In this document: in pieces, positions 33,456 to 45,621 of the stretch | Layout of the letters: every line of letters starts with the position of its first letter | How positions within the stretch are numbered: position 1 is the stretch's first letter | Assembly (NCBI GenBank): GCA_023078555.1 | Contig: CM041202.1 | Span: 6,186,522 to 6,250,521 of the forward strand | Source: Ulva prolifera | Taxonomy: Eukaryota; Chlorophyta; Ulvophyceae; Ulvales; Ulvaceae | DNA length: 64,000 nt | Direction: 5' to 3' | The notes under the pieces: generated by a model | Databases searched by the model: none | Seen by the model: only the letters and a program-made list of their open reading frames with translations | Told to the model about the DNA's origin: nothing | Made by a program: the position numbers and the translations under genes

Positions 33456-36400
33456 TTGCTCTCGCCGGCGAGAGATCCGATCGAATTCTTCAAGGAGACC
33501 GCGCCGAGCCCGGCCGCTGCGTCGCCCCCGCTGCTACTTCATGACCATGTTTGGCAACCAGACCGACCTCTCATCCAACAAGGACCTGGCTGCGTCTTTT
33601 GGGGACTATGCCCCCGATGTGCTTTACCCGCTGCTGGACATCTTCACCCTTCTCAGTGGCGCCGCCGCGGCGGAGTCTGACGTGACAGGGGAGTCTGACA
33701 AGATGATCCTGATCCAGCGTGCGCGGTGCCAGTCCTGAGAGACGGACATCACAGCGCGAAGCAGCAGGAGCACAACCCCATGACATAGGTGCGCCGTTGC
33801 CGCCCCGCGGCTGAATACATACGCCTTTCGTATCCAGGGGCGTCCTGTGAATGTGGCTGTGGCAAACGTGTGTTTATGCGGCGTCGGCGTGTGGGATTAC
33901 CCGCTCTGATGCACGTGCGTTGGCATGGCCCGGCTGATGTGTCGTGTTTTGTCGCTCGAGACATGGATCAGCGCAGGTGCACATTTAATGCATTGCGTGT
34001 TATTCTGAGTCAGTGCCACAGACGCCGAGTCCACATTTGCCCGCGAAGCATGGGCCACGCTACGGCGCTATGCCTGCCCAGTTCCTGCAGCCGATCATGC
34101 AATCGAGAGTGGACGTCCTGTGCTGCGTGCATGGAGTCCAGTGTTGGATTACGTTGGATTACGCGGCATTCTCAGGGCTTCCAGTTCGAGCTTTGTTGAG
34201 AATATCCGCAATTGTTCTTTGTGATCAAGCCTGACGACGCAACAATGGCGCAGATGTATTTCGATATGCCAAAGCTGCGGTGCGCATCGACACCAACGCA
34301 GCGTTCTTCGGGACCGTCACCAGCATCGACACCCTGCCCGCTGCCTTTTGGACCAGCTCGACGACTGCCCGATGCTGGAGTATCGCCTGAGGGTTACTAA
34401 CCCTATTTGTGAGACAACGACGCCTAAACTTCTTGCACATGCCTCGCTCGACCCGCTGCCGTGTGTGCAGGCTCGTTACAATCATCTCTGTGAGGCAACC
34501 CGGGAGGCCCACAAGCGCCGCGCGCGGTGCCGCGTGCCAGCGGCGCTCCATGATGCCCTCCTCTGCAAGGTCCTGCAAGCCTCGCAACCGCCGTCCGACA
34601 CCCTGCTGCAGACCACGATTCCCCACCTGCTACCCGGGCTCACGCCCTCTGCGGCCCCACACCTCCGCTCCGCCATGCTTGCAGCTACAGCTTACATGCT
34701 CGCGTGCACCGAGCTGACGGCACCGTTGTCGCCGCGCTGCTGACGGACGCATGTAGCCACGTGCACGCCGGCAACGCGCGCCAAACGATGCTGTTTCGTT
34801 GCGCACGCGCTCGCGTCGCAGCGCGCTCTGCGCGCGCCGCCACACCCGGCCGCCGCGGCGCTGATGTGCATGCCGGGCCGAGGTCAGCGCAGCAAGCAGC
34901 GTGGGCCTCCGCGTCGACACGGCTGCCGCGGCGCTTGTGGGTCTTGCGCCGCTCCTCCTCGAGGCCGCCTCTGATGCGAACGAGCCCGAGCCCCCCCTTC
35001 TTTGTGTCGGAAGCCTAAGCGCCGCTGCACGCCGCGGCGGTGCAGCCCGCGCGGGAGCTGCGGCTCGACGGCGGCGGCGCGGTGGATGTGCGCGAGATAT
35101 GCGAGAAGGTGGCTGTGGCGCTCGCTGTGGCGTCCAGGGAGCCCGCCGCGGCGGCAATCGTGGAGTACCTCTCACGAACGCGCCGGAGTGTGCTGCGATT
35201 CTAGAAGAAGCCGCGCAGATGGCGGTGGAAGGCACAGCGGAGGCTGGCGCGCGCCACATGCATGCGGCGATGGCAGGTCAGGACACCCCCGGGCCGAAGG
35301 ATCTCCTGATGGGGCGAGAGCTCACGGCGGCGCTCCGTGGCGCGCCCGGGGAGCCGGAGTTTGACAATGCCATTGTGTGTTTGGAGGGGATGAAGGCAAC
35401 GGGGGCGCTCGACACGCACATGCATGCGTGCGTGGTGGACGTCGGGCGCGCTGCGTTCGCCGGAGGCCGCTGACGCCGCCGCCAACGCTGCGCCGGCAGA
35501 AGAGGCGGTTCTGGAGCTGCTGTCGCATCTGCAGGCGGCGATGCGGCGGATGGTGAAGGGGCTGGGCAGCGACGCGGCGTCTGACGTGGCGGGGATCGTC
35601 GCGATCGGTGGCAGTGACGGCGGCGGCATGCTGTGGAAGATGAAGGGGGCGGTGGGGTCGCGATGATGTGTCTCAAGACGCTGTGCACGGCGGTACACGG
35701 GCAGCGGGAGTGTGAAAAGGTGGTGATGACGTTGGTGCTGCCAGGGTTCATGGCCGCACAGCAATGGCCAGTTGTGACGCTTGCCGCCACGGTGGAGCAA
35801 CTGGAAGGGCTACACGTGTGGAGCACCGTGTTCGGCGGTAGCACCGCAGCGGCGCTGCGAAAGGTTGCCCACCCATCCGATGCCACGGAGGAAGGCGCGG
35901 GGACAAAGACAAAGAAGAAGCGCAGCAGCAAGGGTGCGAGCGATGAGGCTGACACAGCTGGTGCTGTCGTCGCAGGGGCGACGAAGAAGGGGGGTACGAA
36001 GGGGGGCACGAAGGGGGGCATGGAGCGCAGTGCGGCGCTGCACGCGGTACAAGCCGCTTTCGCCGCCGTGGTTTCGGAGAAGCCGGCGGAAAAGGGCGTG
36101 CATGCGTGGCAGCTGCTGGTGGCAGTCGCAGAGGTGTCAGGGTTGCCTGTCGTCACCCCGCCGCGGGCGTGCGTGGGGGACGTCGAGGAGTCCGCCGTCA
36201 CCCGGGCGTGCCTCGCATGGACGGTGCAGCAGCTGCTGCAGGGGGGCGGCAGGAGCGTGCCGGAGGCTGAGCTACATGCGCTGAAGAAAGGCTATGAGGT
36301 GGCCGATGCGGCCAGGGCGCTGACGGTGCGGTTTCGCATTCGTGACACCTGGCGACTACAGGATTTGACAAATACCCCCCCTCCCGCCCAAAAGAATGCA

Positions 36401-37504
36401 TGCATGTCAGGCGCTTGCTGTGTGTTGATACGTCCTGCTTTTTGCCTGTCGGTAGCTGCGTGTGCTTGCCTGCGTTTCTTGGAGTATGTGTAGCGTGAGC
36501 TGTCCTGCTGGGATCGTGACGCAAACAGCAGGGGCGGGCGATCGGTTTTCAGTTCTGCTTGCGACGTGCACATGAGGGTTCTCCTGCCGAAAGAGGCTTA
36601 TGAGTGAATGCAGAAGAAGCATGACAAGGCGATGAAGACGTCTGTGGCCATGGCGTACACGGCGCTCCTCCGGGACACCACCCTGGCCTTGCAGCCCACA
36701 GCCCCTCCGTCCTGTGCCGCGACAAGCTCTCCTCCTCTGATCCTGCGCACCTGGGCTCACTGCTGTCCCTGGACACGACGCAAGGGATCAAGACAGTTCA
36801 GAAGAAGATCATGCGCGCCATTGATGAGGCCGCGGCCTCCCGCGGGCGGCCCCGGCCTCCCGTCCGCTGTCGAGCTCATCTGTCGGTCCCTTTTGGCGCA
36901 GGAGCCGGAGCGGGAGGCGAGTGGCCGGGACGCGCACGCCGAGTCCCGCCGTGGCGCCTTGCAGTTGTTGCCGCGGTATGTCAAGTACGCGGGGGCCCCG
37001 GTCGCCACGGCGCCGTCCGCGGCGACGTTTGTCGTGCGCTGTCTGAGTGCGCGTGCGGCGGTGGTCCGCGTGGCAGCTGCCGACGCGCTCACAGCCCTGA
37101 CGAAAAGGCTCACAGCGGCGGACACAGGGCTCGAGGCGTACACGGCGCTGGTCGTGGGGTCACGTGCCGCAATCTCCGCATCGCCAGGCCCCTTTGCGGA
37201 GGTCCTCTCGGCTGCAGACCTGCCGGCAGATGCACATGCTGCGCCATTCATGCTCACATCCGCGCCCAGCACGCTCCGGATGCCGCTGCCGACAGGCGAG
37301 GCGGCCGGGGTGGCACACGACAGTGTCCTTCCGGGAGTCGCATTTGAGACCGTGCAGGAGGTGTCCGCCCTCCAAGATGCGTGGACCGTGCTGACCGTGT
37401 TCAGCGCACCAGCTATGCGTGCCTTCGCCGCGGCGATCGCCGCACTGGACCCGGCCGCGGCGCTGCCGCCGTGCATCCATGTGTTTGAGAGTTACGCCGT
37501 TTGA
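33456..37504 (+). pseudogene. Frame-broken Ala-rich helical protein gene
   Basis: Coding-like stretches follow one another on this strand but change frame many times. Examples are FFKETAPSPAAASPP (33490), NKDLAASFGDYAPDVLYPLL (33580), AAVRIDTNAAFFGTVTSIDT (34280), LDQLDDCPMLEYRLR (34350), VALAVASREPAAAAIVEYL (35110) and a long helical tail (36970-37504) that suggests HEAT/ARM-type repeats. Some shifts look like single-base indels in short runs, e.g. TTTT at 34345 between AAF and LDQL. Introns explain others (GTTACT...GTGCAG before ARYNHLCEATREA). I could not identify the protein. It may be a decaying gene or a real gene in imperfect sequence. Confidence 0.35.
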
Positions 37505-38789
37505 GCCTAAAGACTGCGGGCATCGCGAGGCCACGTTGCGTGAAAACTCCTTGCAAAGCTGTTCGCCCCATGGGAGCACCATGCCGATGACCTGGACCAT
37601 GGCTGCGGTCCGAATCTGAGGTCTGGCCTGTGATTCAGGTTTTGCGTCCCACCAACGGGGAGGTGCTTGGCCCTCAATCATTCATGGTGCGCTCGCTGAG
37701 AGCCCTGGAATCATCGTGTGTGTTGGCATCATTGTGGATGAGGCATGACTATCTGCTGTACCTCTTGCACATGAGTTGCATCCCCATATGGTGTGCTGCG
37801 CTATGCATGCTGTGGGAAGCAGCAGTAGGCACACGCACCAAGGCCTCACGGCTCATATGCGTGAGCCATCGTATGTGAGATAGAGATCTCACCACGTATG
37901 ACCTGGCGGCGGCCACCAACTTGAAGTTGGCATATTTACATTCAAGCGCAGTTGAGCCCATGTCCCTTCAAGCGGATGGTGCCATGCACTGCCTACGCTG
38001 TGCATCCCCAGGTCTGTTGCAATCCACAGGACCGTCGTAGACTCACTGCATTGCGGGACGTCCGCCCCGCAGCTTCGAATTGAGCAGAAGATGTACCTGA
38101 ATAGCTGCCTAGGCTAGCAGGATGTGTGCAGGCTGCTGAGATGCTATGGGATACCTCGCCAGGGGGGGGGGGGGGGGGGGGGGGGGGATCGCGCAAGGCC
38201 AAGCATGCAGTGATGGGAAGCGTGCACATCTCAGAAGCTCCCTGACCGAATCCTGAAGACGTGTACATGTGGTCTGCACAAGAGCCTTCCCGCTGCCTTC
38301 TACACCACCACCATGAGCTCCTCTAGTATCTGCAGAAGCGCATGCTGGAGAGCCATGCCCCCCTGTGACTTGTACAAATGCTGCCAAAATCTGCTCCTGT
38401 TGTCACACAGCCCTTCATTCCGAGCGTGTTCTGCCCCGCACGGTCAGCTCCAGCTGCGAATGGCCCGTGCATGGCCAATGCATGTTAACTGATGCACCTC
38501 TGTGCGTGGCATGCCGTTCCGCCATTGCAATTTGACGCAGTGGGTCTGTCCTCCTATACATGCAAATTATGGCACATGTTCGGCGGTATCAGCACTCTGC
38601 GTCAGGGCCATGCACCTACACAGGGTTCCGTGGTTTGTCATGAGCTCACGGCACAGACTTTGCACACTGGCATAGTGACCATGCACATGTAGCTTTCCCA
38701 TGTTCTTGATAGTCAACGTGCTTAACATAGTGTGGGGTGCTGATATGTAAATTGGAGCAGTCATGCTCAGAGGGACAGTTCAGAGGGCT
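37505..38789. other. Gene-poor stretch with a G26 run
   Basis: No gene supported. It contains an uninterrupted run of 26 G at 38162-38187. The sequence becomes A+T-rich towards 38.8 kb, where the transposable-element nest begins. Confidence 0.4.
38162..38187 (+). repeat. Poly-G run (26)
   Basis: Uninterrupted G homopolymer. A matching C31 run lies at 58421-58451. Length is likely variable or imprecise in the assembly. Confidence 0.85.
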
Positions 38790-39189
38790 GTAACAAAAGG
38801 GAGAAGAGTGTTACAAGTAAAGCCCGAAGCTGTTAGACAGTACATGTGCATTTATAGGCTCCAGAATGAGGCCTGTAGTTCAAACACAAAAATGTACCAG
38901 TCTTTAAAACCCTTGATATCTCAATAGGTCATAATCTCACTCAGTTAAGGACGGAATAACATAACTACTCCCCCTGAAGTCCGCAGCCTTACAGTGATCC
39001 ACTGGGGTAACAAGGCAATAGCACAGCGTTATGCTGGCTCAAATGAATCTCAAGATCTTCTTTCAAATGGGTCCTAAGGTCTTCATCCACACGTTACTGT
39101 AATGTAATGTTAAACAAACGGCTGAGGTCTTCTTCTTAGGCAAAACATAGGTTGAAGGAATAAATCCGGCCCGGATCTATGGTAAAGCT

Positions 39190-40790
39190 CCTGGAGCAAC
39201 AGTAGGTCGACTTCTTCATCAGAGTCCACTTTACACTCCGCTGCAGCTTCAGAATTGTAGAAAGACACCGGGTCGCAAGGTCTCTCAGAACTCCTGGGGA
39301 ACTTCTTATACTTCTTTATTATTTGCTGATCTTCTGGCGCCAGCAGTACAGACTGCGGCAGCCCAGAGTAGAACCATCTTTGCTTACCACGAGATACCTC
39401 GCGGGGATGTCCAGCAATGACTATAAGTCAGCAGGGATACGGCCATGCCGTCGCCTGTCCAGCACCTGTACCAAAGGATTGAAGACAAGATGCAGTTCAA
39501 TTGGCGGAACGTCAAGATCAAACTCTTGATCTGAGTCCACACATGTACAGTAGGAACGCAAATACTGAACATTGATCATAATGTGAATGCCTGAATCGGC
39601 ATCCGGAAGCTTAATGCGATAAGCATTTGGTCCGACTACTTCAGTGACAGAGAATGGTCCCACGAAACGTGGAAGCACTTGCGAACCTGCGTATCAACGC
39701 AGCGCACTCTCAGGAACGAAGAAGCAATCTTCACAGTATCACCAACCTGAAACACGATCACAAGTAGTGATGTTTTGTGGACACCAATCATTTGTCGTCT
39801 GGAATGCTCTATAAAGCGTTGCCCCTGGCGCAGCATACTGCCACGCTGTCGCAGCCGAGCGCCAACTTCATGACACTGAAGTCACGCGAAACAGACATCG
39901 AATCGTGCAAGTCAGTAGGAGAACATACAAATATGAGTCGATGAGAGGTGAAAACCTGTTGCACAGTGCAGAGTGTTGTGGTATGCATACAAGAGGGAAG
40001 GAACAAGCTCTTCCAAGTCTTCGTAATGCTTGGACACGAATGCACGCAACATAAACAAGAATTGACGATGAATATTCTCAGTCAGAACATCCGTTTGAGG
40101 ACGGTATGCAGTGGAATGAATAGCTTCACAGCTATAGCGCGTATAACACGCTTCATGCGAATAGCAGTCAATCGCGAGTCACGGTCGCCCAGATTGCAAT
40201 CAGGCAGACCTACCCACGAGAATACTTTCTTATACAGCAAATCAATTAACTGCTGAGTGCTCATGTGCTTGGTGCATGGTAAGGCAATAGACCACTTCGT
40301 GAAACGATCTAGGATGGCTCATTACCGCACTTGGATATTGGAAGACCGGATACCCAATCAAGGGTGATCCAGCCGAATGGTCTCCGGGGAATCGGCTGAG
40401 GGTGCAGCTCGGGGGTGGGCTGAGGCATCAACTTGCTCCCCTGGCAGATGGGGCTCCTGCGTATGTACTCCTGGACGGCAGCTGACATGTCAGGCCAATA
40501 GAAATATGGACCAGAGCATGATTAGTCTTAGCATATCCAAAATGCGAAATGACAACCTATGTCAATGTCATGGTATACTATAGTCATGGATCAACTTAGC
40601 ACGCAGCTTGCGGAAGAACGGGACAAACAGTCGATGCGACCCTCCACGGATGAAATAAACCAATCCGTGTTTGAAGCTGAAGTCTTTGTAGCGGGGAGAA
40701 CACGCTCTTGCAATGATGCGATGACCTTTCTTGGTGGTGTGCAGTCCCTCTTCCGCACTTACACTGACGGCACAAGGGCGCAAGGACGCC
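39190..40790 (-). mobile_element. Decayed Ty3/gypsy retrotransposon, integrase region
   Basis: Read from 40790 down, successive pieces match the order of a Ty3/gypsy integrase: a pre-integrase stretch (LVYFIRGGSHRLFVPFFRKL), the H2C2-side pattern (GHFGYAKTNHAL, YWPDMSAAVQEYIRRSPICQ), the core start (ITLDWVSGLP), a DRDSRLTA segment after KVFSWVGLPD, the TENIHRQFLFMLRAF helix, then a GPY/F module (LPRFVGPFSVTEVVGPNAYR) near 39670. Frames change and stops interrupt, so it is inactive. Reverse transcriptase was not found; sequence upstream to about 41.4 kb on this strand is unassigned. An LTR could lie in 38.79-39.2 kb. Confidence 0.7.
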
Positions 40791-41508
40791 TCGAGATAAC
40801 GAGGCCAGGAGTCAGCTCAACGTCGAATACTGAACATGACATAACAGAAAGTACATGTAGGGAAGAGACAAACAAGCACAGCATCGTTCATTGCTGATCC
40901 TGTATGAATTCTACAGGCCCAGCTTAACAAGAATCGCAGTAAGATGTTGGAAGAAATGTTGACCGAGGGAGACACGATGGCCAACACCAGCGACGACTTC
41001 GTCGCGTATACGCCAGTTTTCAGAGTACGTCAAGATCAGGTCGAACTTATTGGACTTGTGCGAGGTCTTTCTTCAAGGGATCCGACAGGAGACGTGGGCT
41101 CTGCGTTGTTCGTGCCCCACACAACGACAGCGCTGAATGGGAACCAGAGAATCATCAACTTGCTTACTCCAATGACTCTGCTATTCTCACCGAGTTTGAA
41201 TGGCTTCAGTAGCGGCAGGGCGTACGTGGACAGCGACGAAGCAGAGGTCCCACGGGAGCGCAGATTATAACTTATCGGCTGCATCCCAGAAGAAGACGTT
41301 GAAGCAGCGCTCGGAAAGATGAACTTGGCAGAACAGCCCCAAGGCTCGGTCCGGCTGGCGACTAAGACCTTCGACCCGCCTAGGCTGGAGACTAGATGCA
41401 CTCAGAACGACGAACCACCACAGGAACTAGGAGGGAACCAAGAGAACAGGAACAGTGAGTTTCATCTTCCGCCTGTCACAATGCATGAGCCTGCGGGCAG
41501 CAGTGTGG

Positions 41509-41825
41509 TGACAGGTGCACCCATGCACGATCGATCTGCGGATCCAGTGCAGGGCCCGGGGTGAGCCGCCAGCGGGATTGTCCCGGTGTAGCGAGGGAGA
41601 TCCTGCGAGGGTTTCCCGCTGTAACCTCGAGTGTTCAGTGTGCATATAAGGATGTGCACACTATGATCTGTAACCTTTCTCTCTACTGTTTCTCGGTATT
41701 AGCATCTTCCCTCCAGTGTTCCTCGGTTCTACCTCTGTCCGCAGCAGGTATGGAACACTGGCCTCCTGACCTGACCTGACGTAAAGACTGCGCGTCTGAC
41801 CTGCGCAAATGAAGCATTTCTGACA
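41509..41825 (+). repeat. LTR of a Ty1/copia-like element
   Basis: 317 bp, starting TGACAGGTGCACC and ending TTTCTGACA. It includes a TATA-like CATATAAGG at 41642 followed by pyrimidine-rich sequence, suiting an LTR promoter. Immediately after it comes TGGTATCGG. A related copy lies inverted at 45310-45621. Confidence 0.65.
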
Positions 41826-41836
41826 TGGTATCGGTG
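41826..41836 (+). other. Primer binding site for reverse transcription
   Basis: TGGTATCGGTG directly follows the LTR end. Most Ty1/copia elements use TGGTATCAGAGC, complementary to initiator methionine tRNA, so this looks like a mutated version. Confidence 0.55.
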
Positions 41837-42131
41837 AATGTTAGCGTTGTGTCTGTTTATGGTCTTTTTCAGGAAGCCGTTGGCCCAAGTCTGTGCACAG
41901 ACACGGCAGGCATTCCACTGTCCTGCCGGCGCTCAGACCGCGGTCACAACCGCATGCATCATTAAGTTTTCTCGTAGCATATTGTTGTTAGACACAATTC
42001 GAGAAGCTTGTTTTAATGATCAGCGCTGAGAAAAGCGAACGCGTTCGCTTATTTTCTCAACCTGTAGGCTTGCGAGCCATCCCATCGGTTAGTTGCTGCG
42101 CGCGACAAACAACCGGCTGTCCTACTGCAGG

Positions 42132-43425
42132 ATGTCTAACCTCAATCTCTCTAACGCCAACTCTCCTCGCGAGGAGAGGCATGACGAGGCTGACCAACAG
42201 CCATTCGTCGACAGGGACGCTGACCAGCAACTCCCTGACGAAGAACAGCCTGCGGGTATGTTACTCCGGGGCGGACGACTTGTCCGGCCACGACACTCTT
42301 CCCAGACCGGGCAGAGTAGTCAGCAGGTGCCCTTTTCCTCTCATGTAGTGAACGATCATAGTCACACTGAGTCTCTCATCACACTCGAAACGTTGACCGA
42401 AGCGCTGCGAGCATCTCGGGGACGTAGCGAGCCTGATCTGACGAAAGGGAAACTGCCTGAATGGAATTAGAAGACCGAAAGCTTTGTTGCGTACGAGCAG
42501 AAAGTCTTTTTGTGGATAGGCCAGTTCGAACTGGATCATCTGTTGCAGCAAGCACCGTCTGCGGACGAACAGCGTGTCCATTCTAGGGCGAGGACACATG
42601 TCCTTATGTCTTTGCCTGTCGCGGATAGGACGACTGTCCATCGCATGTCACATTTGTGCGAAGCATGGGCCTATTTGACTGCTAAATTTAGGCCTAGCAC
42701 TGAAGAAATCCACAGACTGTGGAGTCGGTTCAATTTCTTATCACAGAATAATAAAGACGTTGGGTCTTACTGTGGTGATGTTATGAGTGTGTACACTCAA
42801 CTGGAGGCCCTAGGTGCCAATGTGGGCCAGCGATGGCTCCGTTTAAAACTGTTAGAAGTGGGGGAGGAGTTTAACGCTGTGCGCGGCGAAATTCTCCAAT
42901 CTTCCCCACACGTAATCATATCATGTTTGACTGAGCATGCCGATTTGCTCAAGCAACAACGGCTGCATGCTAGGCTCGGGACGCCCGCGGGCAAACCAGG
43001 CCATGGCTGGCGCAAGCAGCCCTGTGGTGATGGTCCTGTGGTCGCCGCTTTCGCAGCAGGCCAGGCTCCTCGCGAGGAGACCAGGACCTGCTTCTTCTTC
43101 TGCAAGAAGAAAGGGCATTTGCGTGCGAACTGCCCCCAACGCAAACAGGCTGCGGCCAAAGATGTTTGTGCCGTAGAGATGCCTGAGAAGTATCCAACTC
43201 CTGACGTGTCCTTGCCTTGGAATATGATCATTGATAGTGGTTCTGACATTCATATAGTAGGAAATCGTAAAATGTTTATTGAGTACGGCCCATGTCAGAG
43301 GACTGCCAATCCCGCGGGACCAGGCAAGCTCCCTATCATGGGCAGGGGAACCATTCAGGTGAACCTGTGTACTTATGTTGATAAGCATGGGAACAAGCAT
43401 CCTTTAGATGTGGTAATCCTTGGTA
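42132..43425 (+). pseudogene. Ty1/copia-like gag and protease start, interrupted
   Basis: ATG at 42132 opens a frame that continues to 43463 apart from one in-frame TAG at 42468-42470. Features in order: a polar N-terminus; a gag helical domain (HRLWSRFNFLSQNNKDVGSY, VYTQLEALG); a CCHC zinc knuckle (CFFCKKKGHLRANC, Cx2Cx4Hx4C); then the protease motif WNMIIDSGSDIHIVG. The coding sequence is cut at 43426 by a DNA element; only 15 bp of this internal region remain after it (45295-45309), before an inverted LTR. Integrase, reverse transcriptase and RNase H are missing. Gag plus CCHC plus DSG, with LTR and primer site, support copia. Confidence 0.75.
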
Positions 43426-45289
43426 GGGGGTCATGCACTCCCGCTAAAGGGTGGGACCAGTAAGGGCGCGCAAATTCGACAGCGAATTCGCCAAATTGGG
43501 GAAGCATTTGAGTATTGTCTATGTTGTTTGGACACTCTGGGAGGTCGATCCCAGCGTTGGGGAGCCTCCCCAACGCGACGACCCATTTCAGTGAGAACGG
43601 GCGATTCTCCCCAATCGCGCTTATTTGTTCCCCAATCGCGCGGCATCGTGTCCAGTGCACGGAGAGCATCAACAATGACATGAAGCACACGATTTTGTTG
43701 CTTCTGTTGGTGCTCGGTGCATTTTCGTTGTGTGTGTGGGTGACCTCACCATGTGTAACGACGTTGGGCTGCCGTGAACCTTTCTGACCATCGCCGGCTA
43801 GCGGTTATCTGGCCGTCAATTGTTAAATTATAGTGTACTGAATGTATGTGCGTATGGCATACAAAGGTGACCAACGTGATCCCGTGAGATGCCAAGCCCC
43901 TGCGCGCATACGCACCAGCAATGGTAATGCCAGATTAATCTGCGATAGGACCATGCGGCAACATACTGCAGTTTTGCCAGACAGTCGCGCCTGCTGGTAA
44001 ACTGGGTTGATGAATTGCGCATCGGTGAGAGCAGAATGCGGTGATCATTCGCAACGCGACACAACTGCGACACATAGAATCATTCCACGGATACGCCGGA
44101 GACTTATCAGCTGAAATATGCTTTATTCATGTAGCCTCCTTGCAAAAGATTGGACACACATGGTGCATGTACTGAAAGGCACATGTTGCAAGAGACTCGC
44201 CAAGCCAACTCACCACTTCCCACTATACAGCGATGAGACTACACAGGGCAGTCCAGGAATTCAGTGGAGTAAGCATTGATTCAGGAGCTGCGCGATCTGC
44301 GAACTATTTCCAGCTCTGCAACTGCACGGAGGCCTTCACATTGCAACCACAGTCTTTTCTTTTCAATCGATGTCCACATGACACCGAGGAGAAAGCTGGC
44401 TGGATAATCTGCTCACCCGCTTCAGTCAGCCACGAATCCACACCAGCGCACGTTCACACTAGGCTACAGTGCATTGCAGCTGCCTTATCAAAGAGGCATC
44501 AGCTCAACGGATGTGACACCTTCGATTACAAGCACCTAACACATGCATATGGCGCGGATGACTCTTCCTGTTATATCAGACAATGTCGATTGGCAGCATC
44601 ATATCTTAATGCAGCCGGATATTGAATATGGTTGCCATCGAGGCTGCTCATTGGCAGTGATAGTGATGCTACATTGCGAGCATACGGTCCGCATTGTAAC
44701 TCATAGCTCTAAATACAAGTGAATGAAATTGATTGAAGAGCTCTGACCTGGATGAGCAGAGTGTTGCGATGGTGAATGACAACAAATCACGCACAGCTGT
44801 CTGTCAGCTGATACGTGTTCCAACGGGAGAGAATGTATGCTGAAATATTTCATGCCTTCAATAGGTATCACACAGGTGTGTACACATTGAGTTCCGGGAC
44901 GTAGTGGCATGATGGTCAGACTTCAGACTAAAACGTCACCACAAGAGCACGTGGCGGGGCCATAGAAACAGGCGCGACCCCCCAGGGGCTCCTAAATGTA
45001 ATTATAGCCTACAAAGATATGGTTTGGGAAGGATTGGGCAAGCGGCTGTGCGATTGGGAAGGATCAGGGAGGATTGGGGAGCCGCGTTCCCCAAATGGCG
45101 ATTCTCCCCAACCCAAGAAGCCTGATCGGCGAATACGGGCCGATTTTCCCAATCGAACGAGTTAGACCTCCCACATTGTGCATTTGACATAAACAATAGT
45201 CAAAAGCTTGCCCAATCAGTCAAAATCGCCGTCGATTTTGCGCGCCCTTACTGGCCCCACCCTTTAGCGGGAGTGCATGGCCCCCTCCC
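43426..45289. mobile_element. TIR DNA transposon (1.86 kb) nested in the copia protease
   Basis: The termini are inverted repeats. The left end reads GGGGGTCATGCACTCCCGC then TAAAGGGTGGGACCAGTAAG and GGGCGCGCAAATTCGAC; the right end read backwards is nearly the same over 100 bp or more. TGGTA flanks both sides (43421-43425 and 45290-45294), a 5-bp target duplication. Removing the element and one TGGTA keeps the interrupted protease frame open. No transposase was recognised, so it is probably non-autonomous. The G+C-rich arms contrast with an A+T-rich interior. Confidence 0.75.
44233..44625 (+). CDS. Unidentified 130-codon frame inside the TIR element
   Basis: Opens MRLHRAVQEFSGVSIDSGAA, so it carries a DSGA tetrad reminiscent of retroelement proteases, and continues with a Cys/His-containing stretch. 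It is not a transposase. It may be a captured fragment of a retroelement polyprotein or a chance frame. Confidence 0.25.
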   Translation: MRLHRAVQEFSGVSIDSGAARSANYFQLCNCTEAFTLQPQSFLFNRCPHDTEEKAGWIICSPASVSHESTPAHVHTRLQCIAAALSKRHQLNGCDTFDYKHLTHAYGADDSSCYIRQCRLAASYLNAAGY

Positions 45290-45309
45290 TGGTATTTACT
45301 ATGCCCCTG

Positions 45310-45621
45310 TGTTAGAAAGGCTATCATTTGTGCAGGGCGGACGCGCAGTCCTCATTCAGGTCAGGTCAGGACAGCCAGCATCTCATACCTGCTGTGCACA
45401 GAGGTAGAACCGAGAGATGCTGAGGGGAAGTGCCAGTACCGGGAAACAGTAAAGAGAATGGTTACAGATCTCAGTGTGCACATGCTTATATGCACACTGA
45501 ACACTCAAGGTTACGGCGGGAAACCCTCACAGGATCTCTCTCACTACATCGAGACAATCTCGGCTGGCGGCTTACCCCTGCACTGGATCCGCGGATCGTT
45601 CGTGCATGGGTGCACCTGTCA
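45310..45621 (-). repeat. Copia LTR in inverted orientation
   Basis: Read on the minus strand it matches 41509-41825: TGACAGGTGCACCCATGCAC at the start, GCATATAAGCATGTGCACAC in the middle, CTTTCTAACA at the end. No primer site follows its 3-prime end and no 5-bp target duplication flanks it. It directly abuts CACTAGGAGAATGG at 45622. Confidence 0.7.

Noticed and set aside
33456..37504. Assignment to a named HEAT-repeat family such as GCN1, ECM29 or PA200
   Set aside because: Helical Ala-rich segments fit HEAT-type repeats in general, but no family-specific motif could be matched.
43681..43787. Short secreted peptide (KHTILLLLLVLGAFSLCVW) inside the TIR element
   Set aside because: The frame begins in the terminal inverted repeat and has no supporting context; hydrophobic runs of this length occur by chance.
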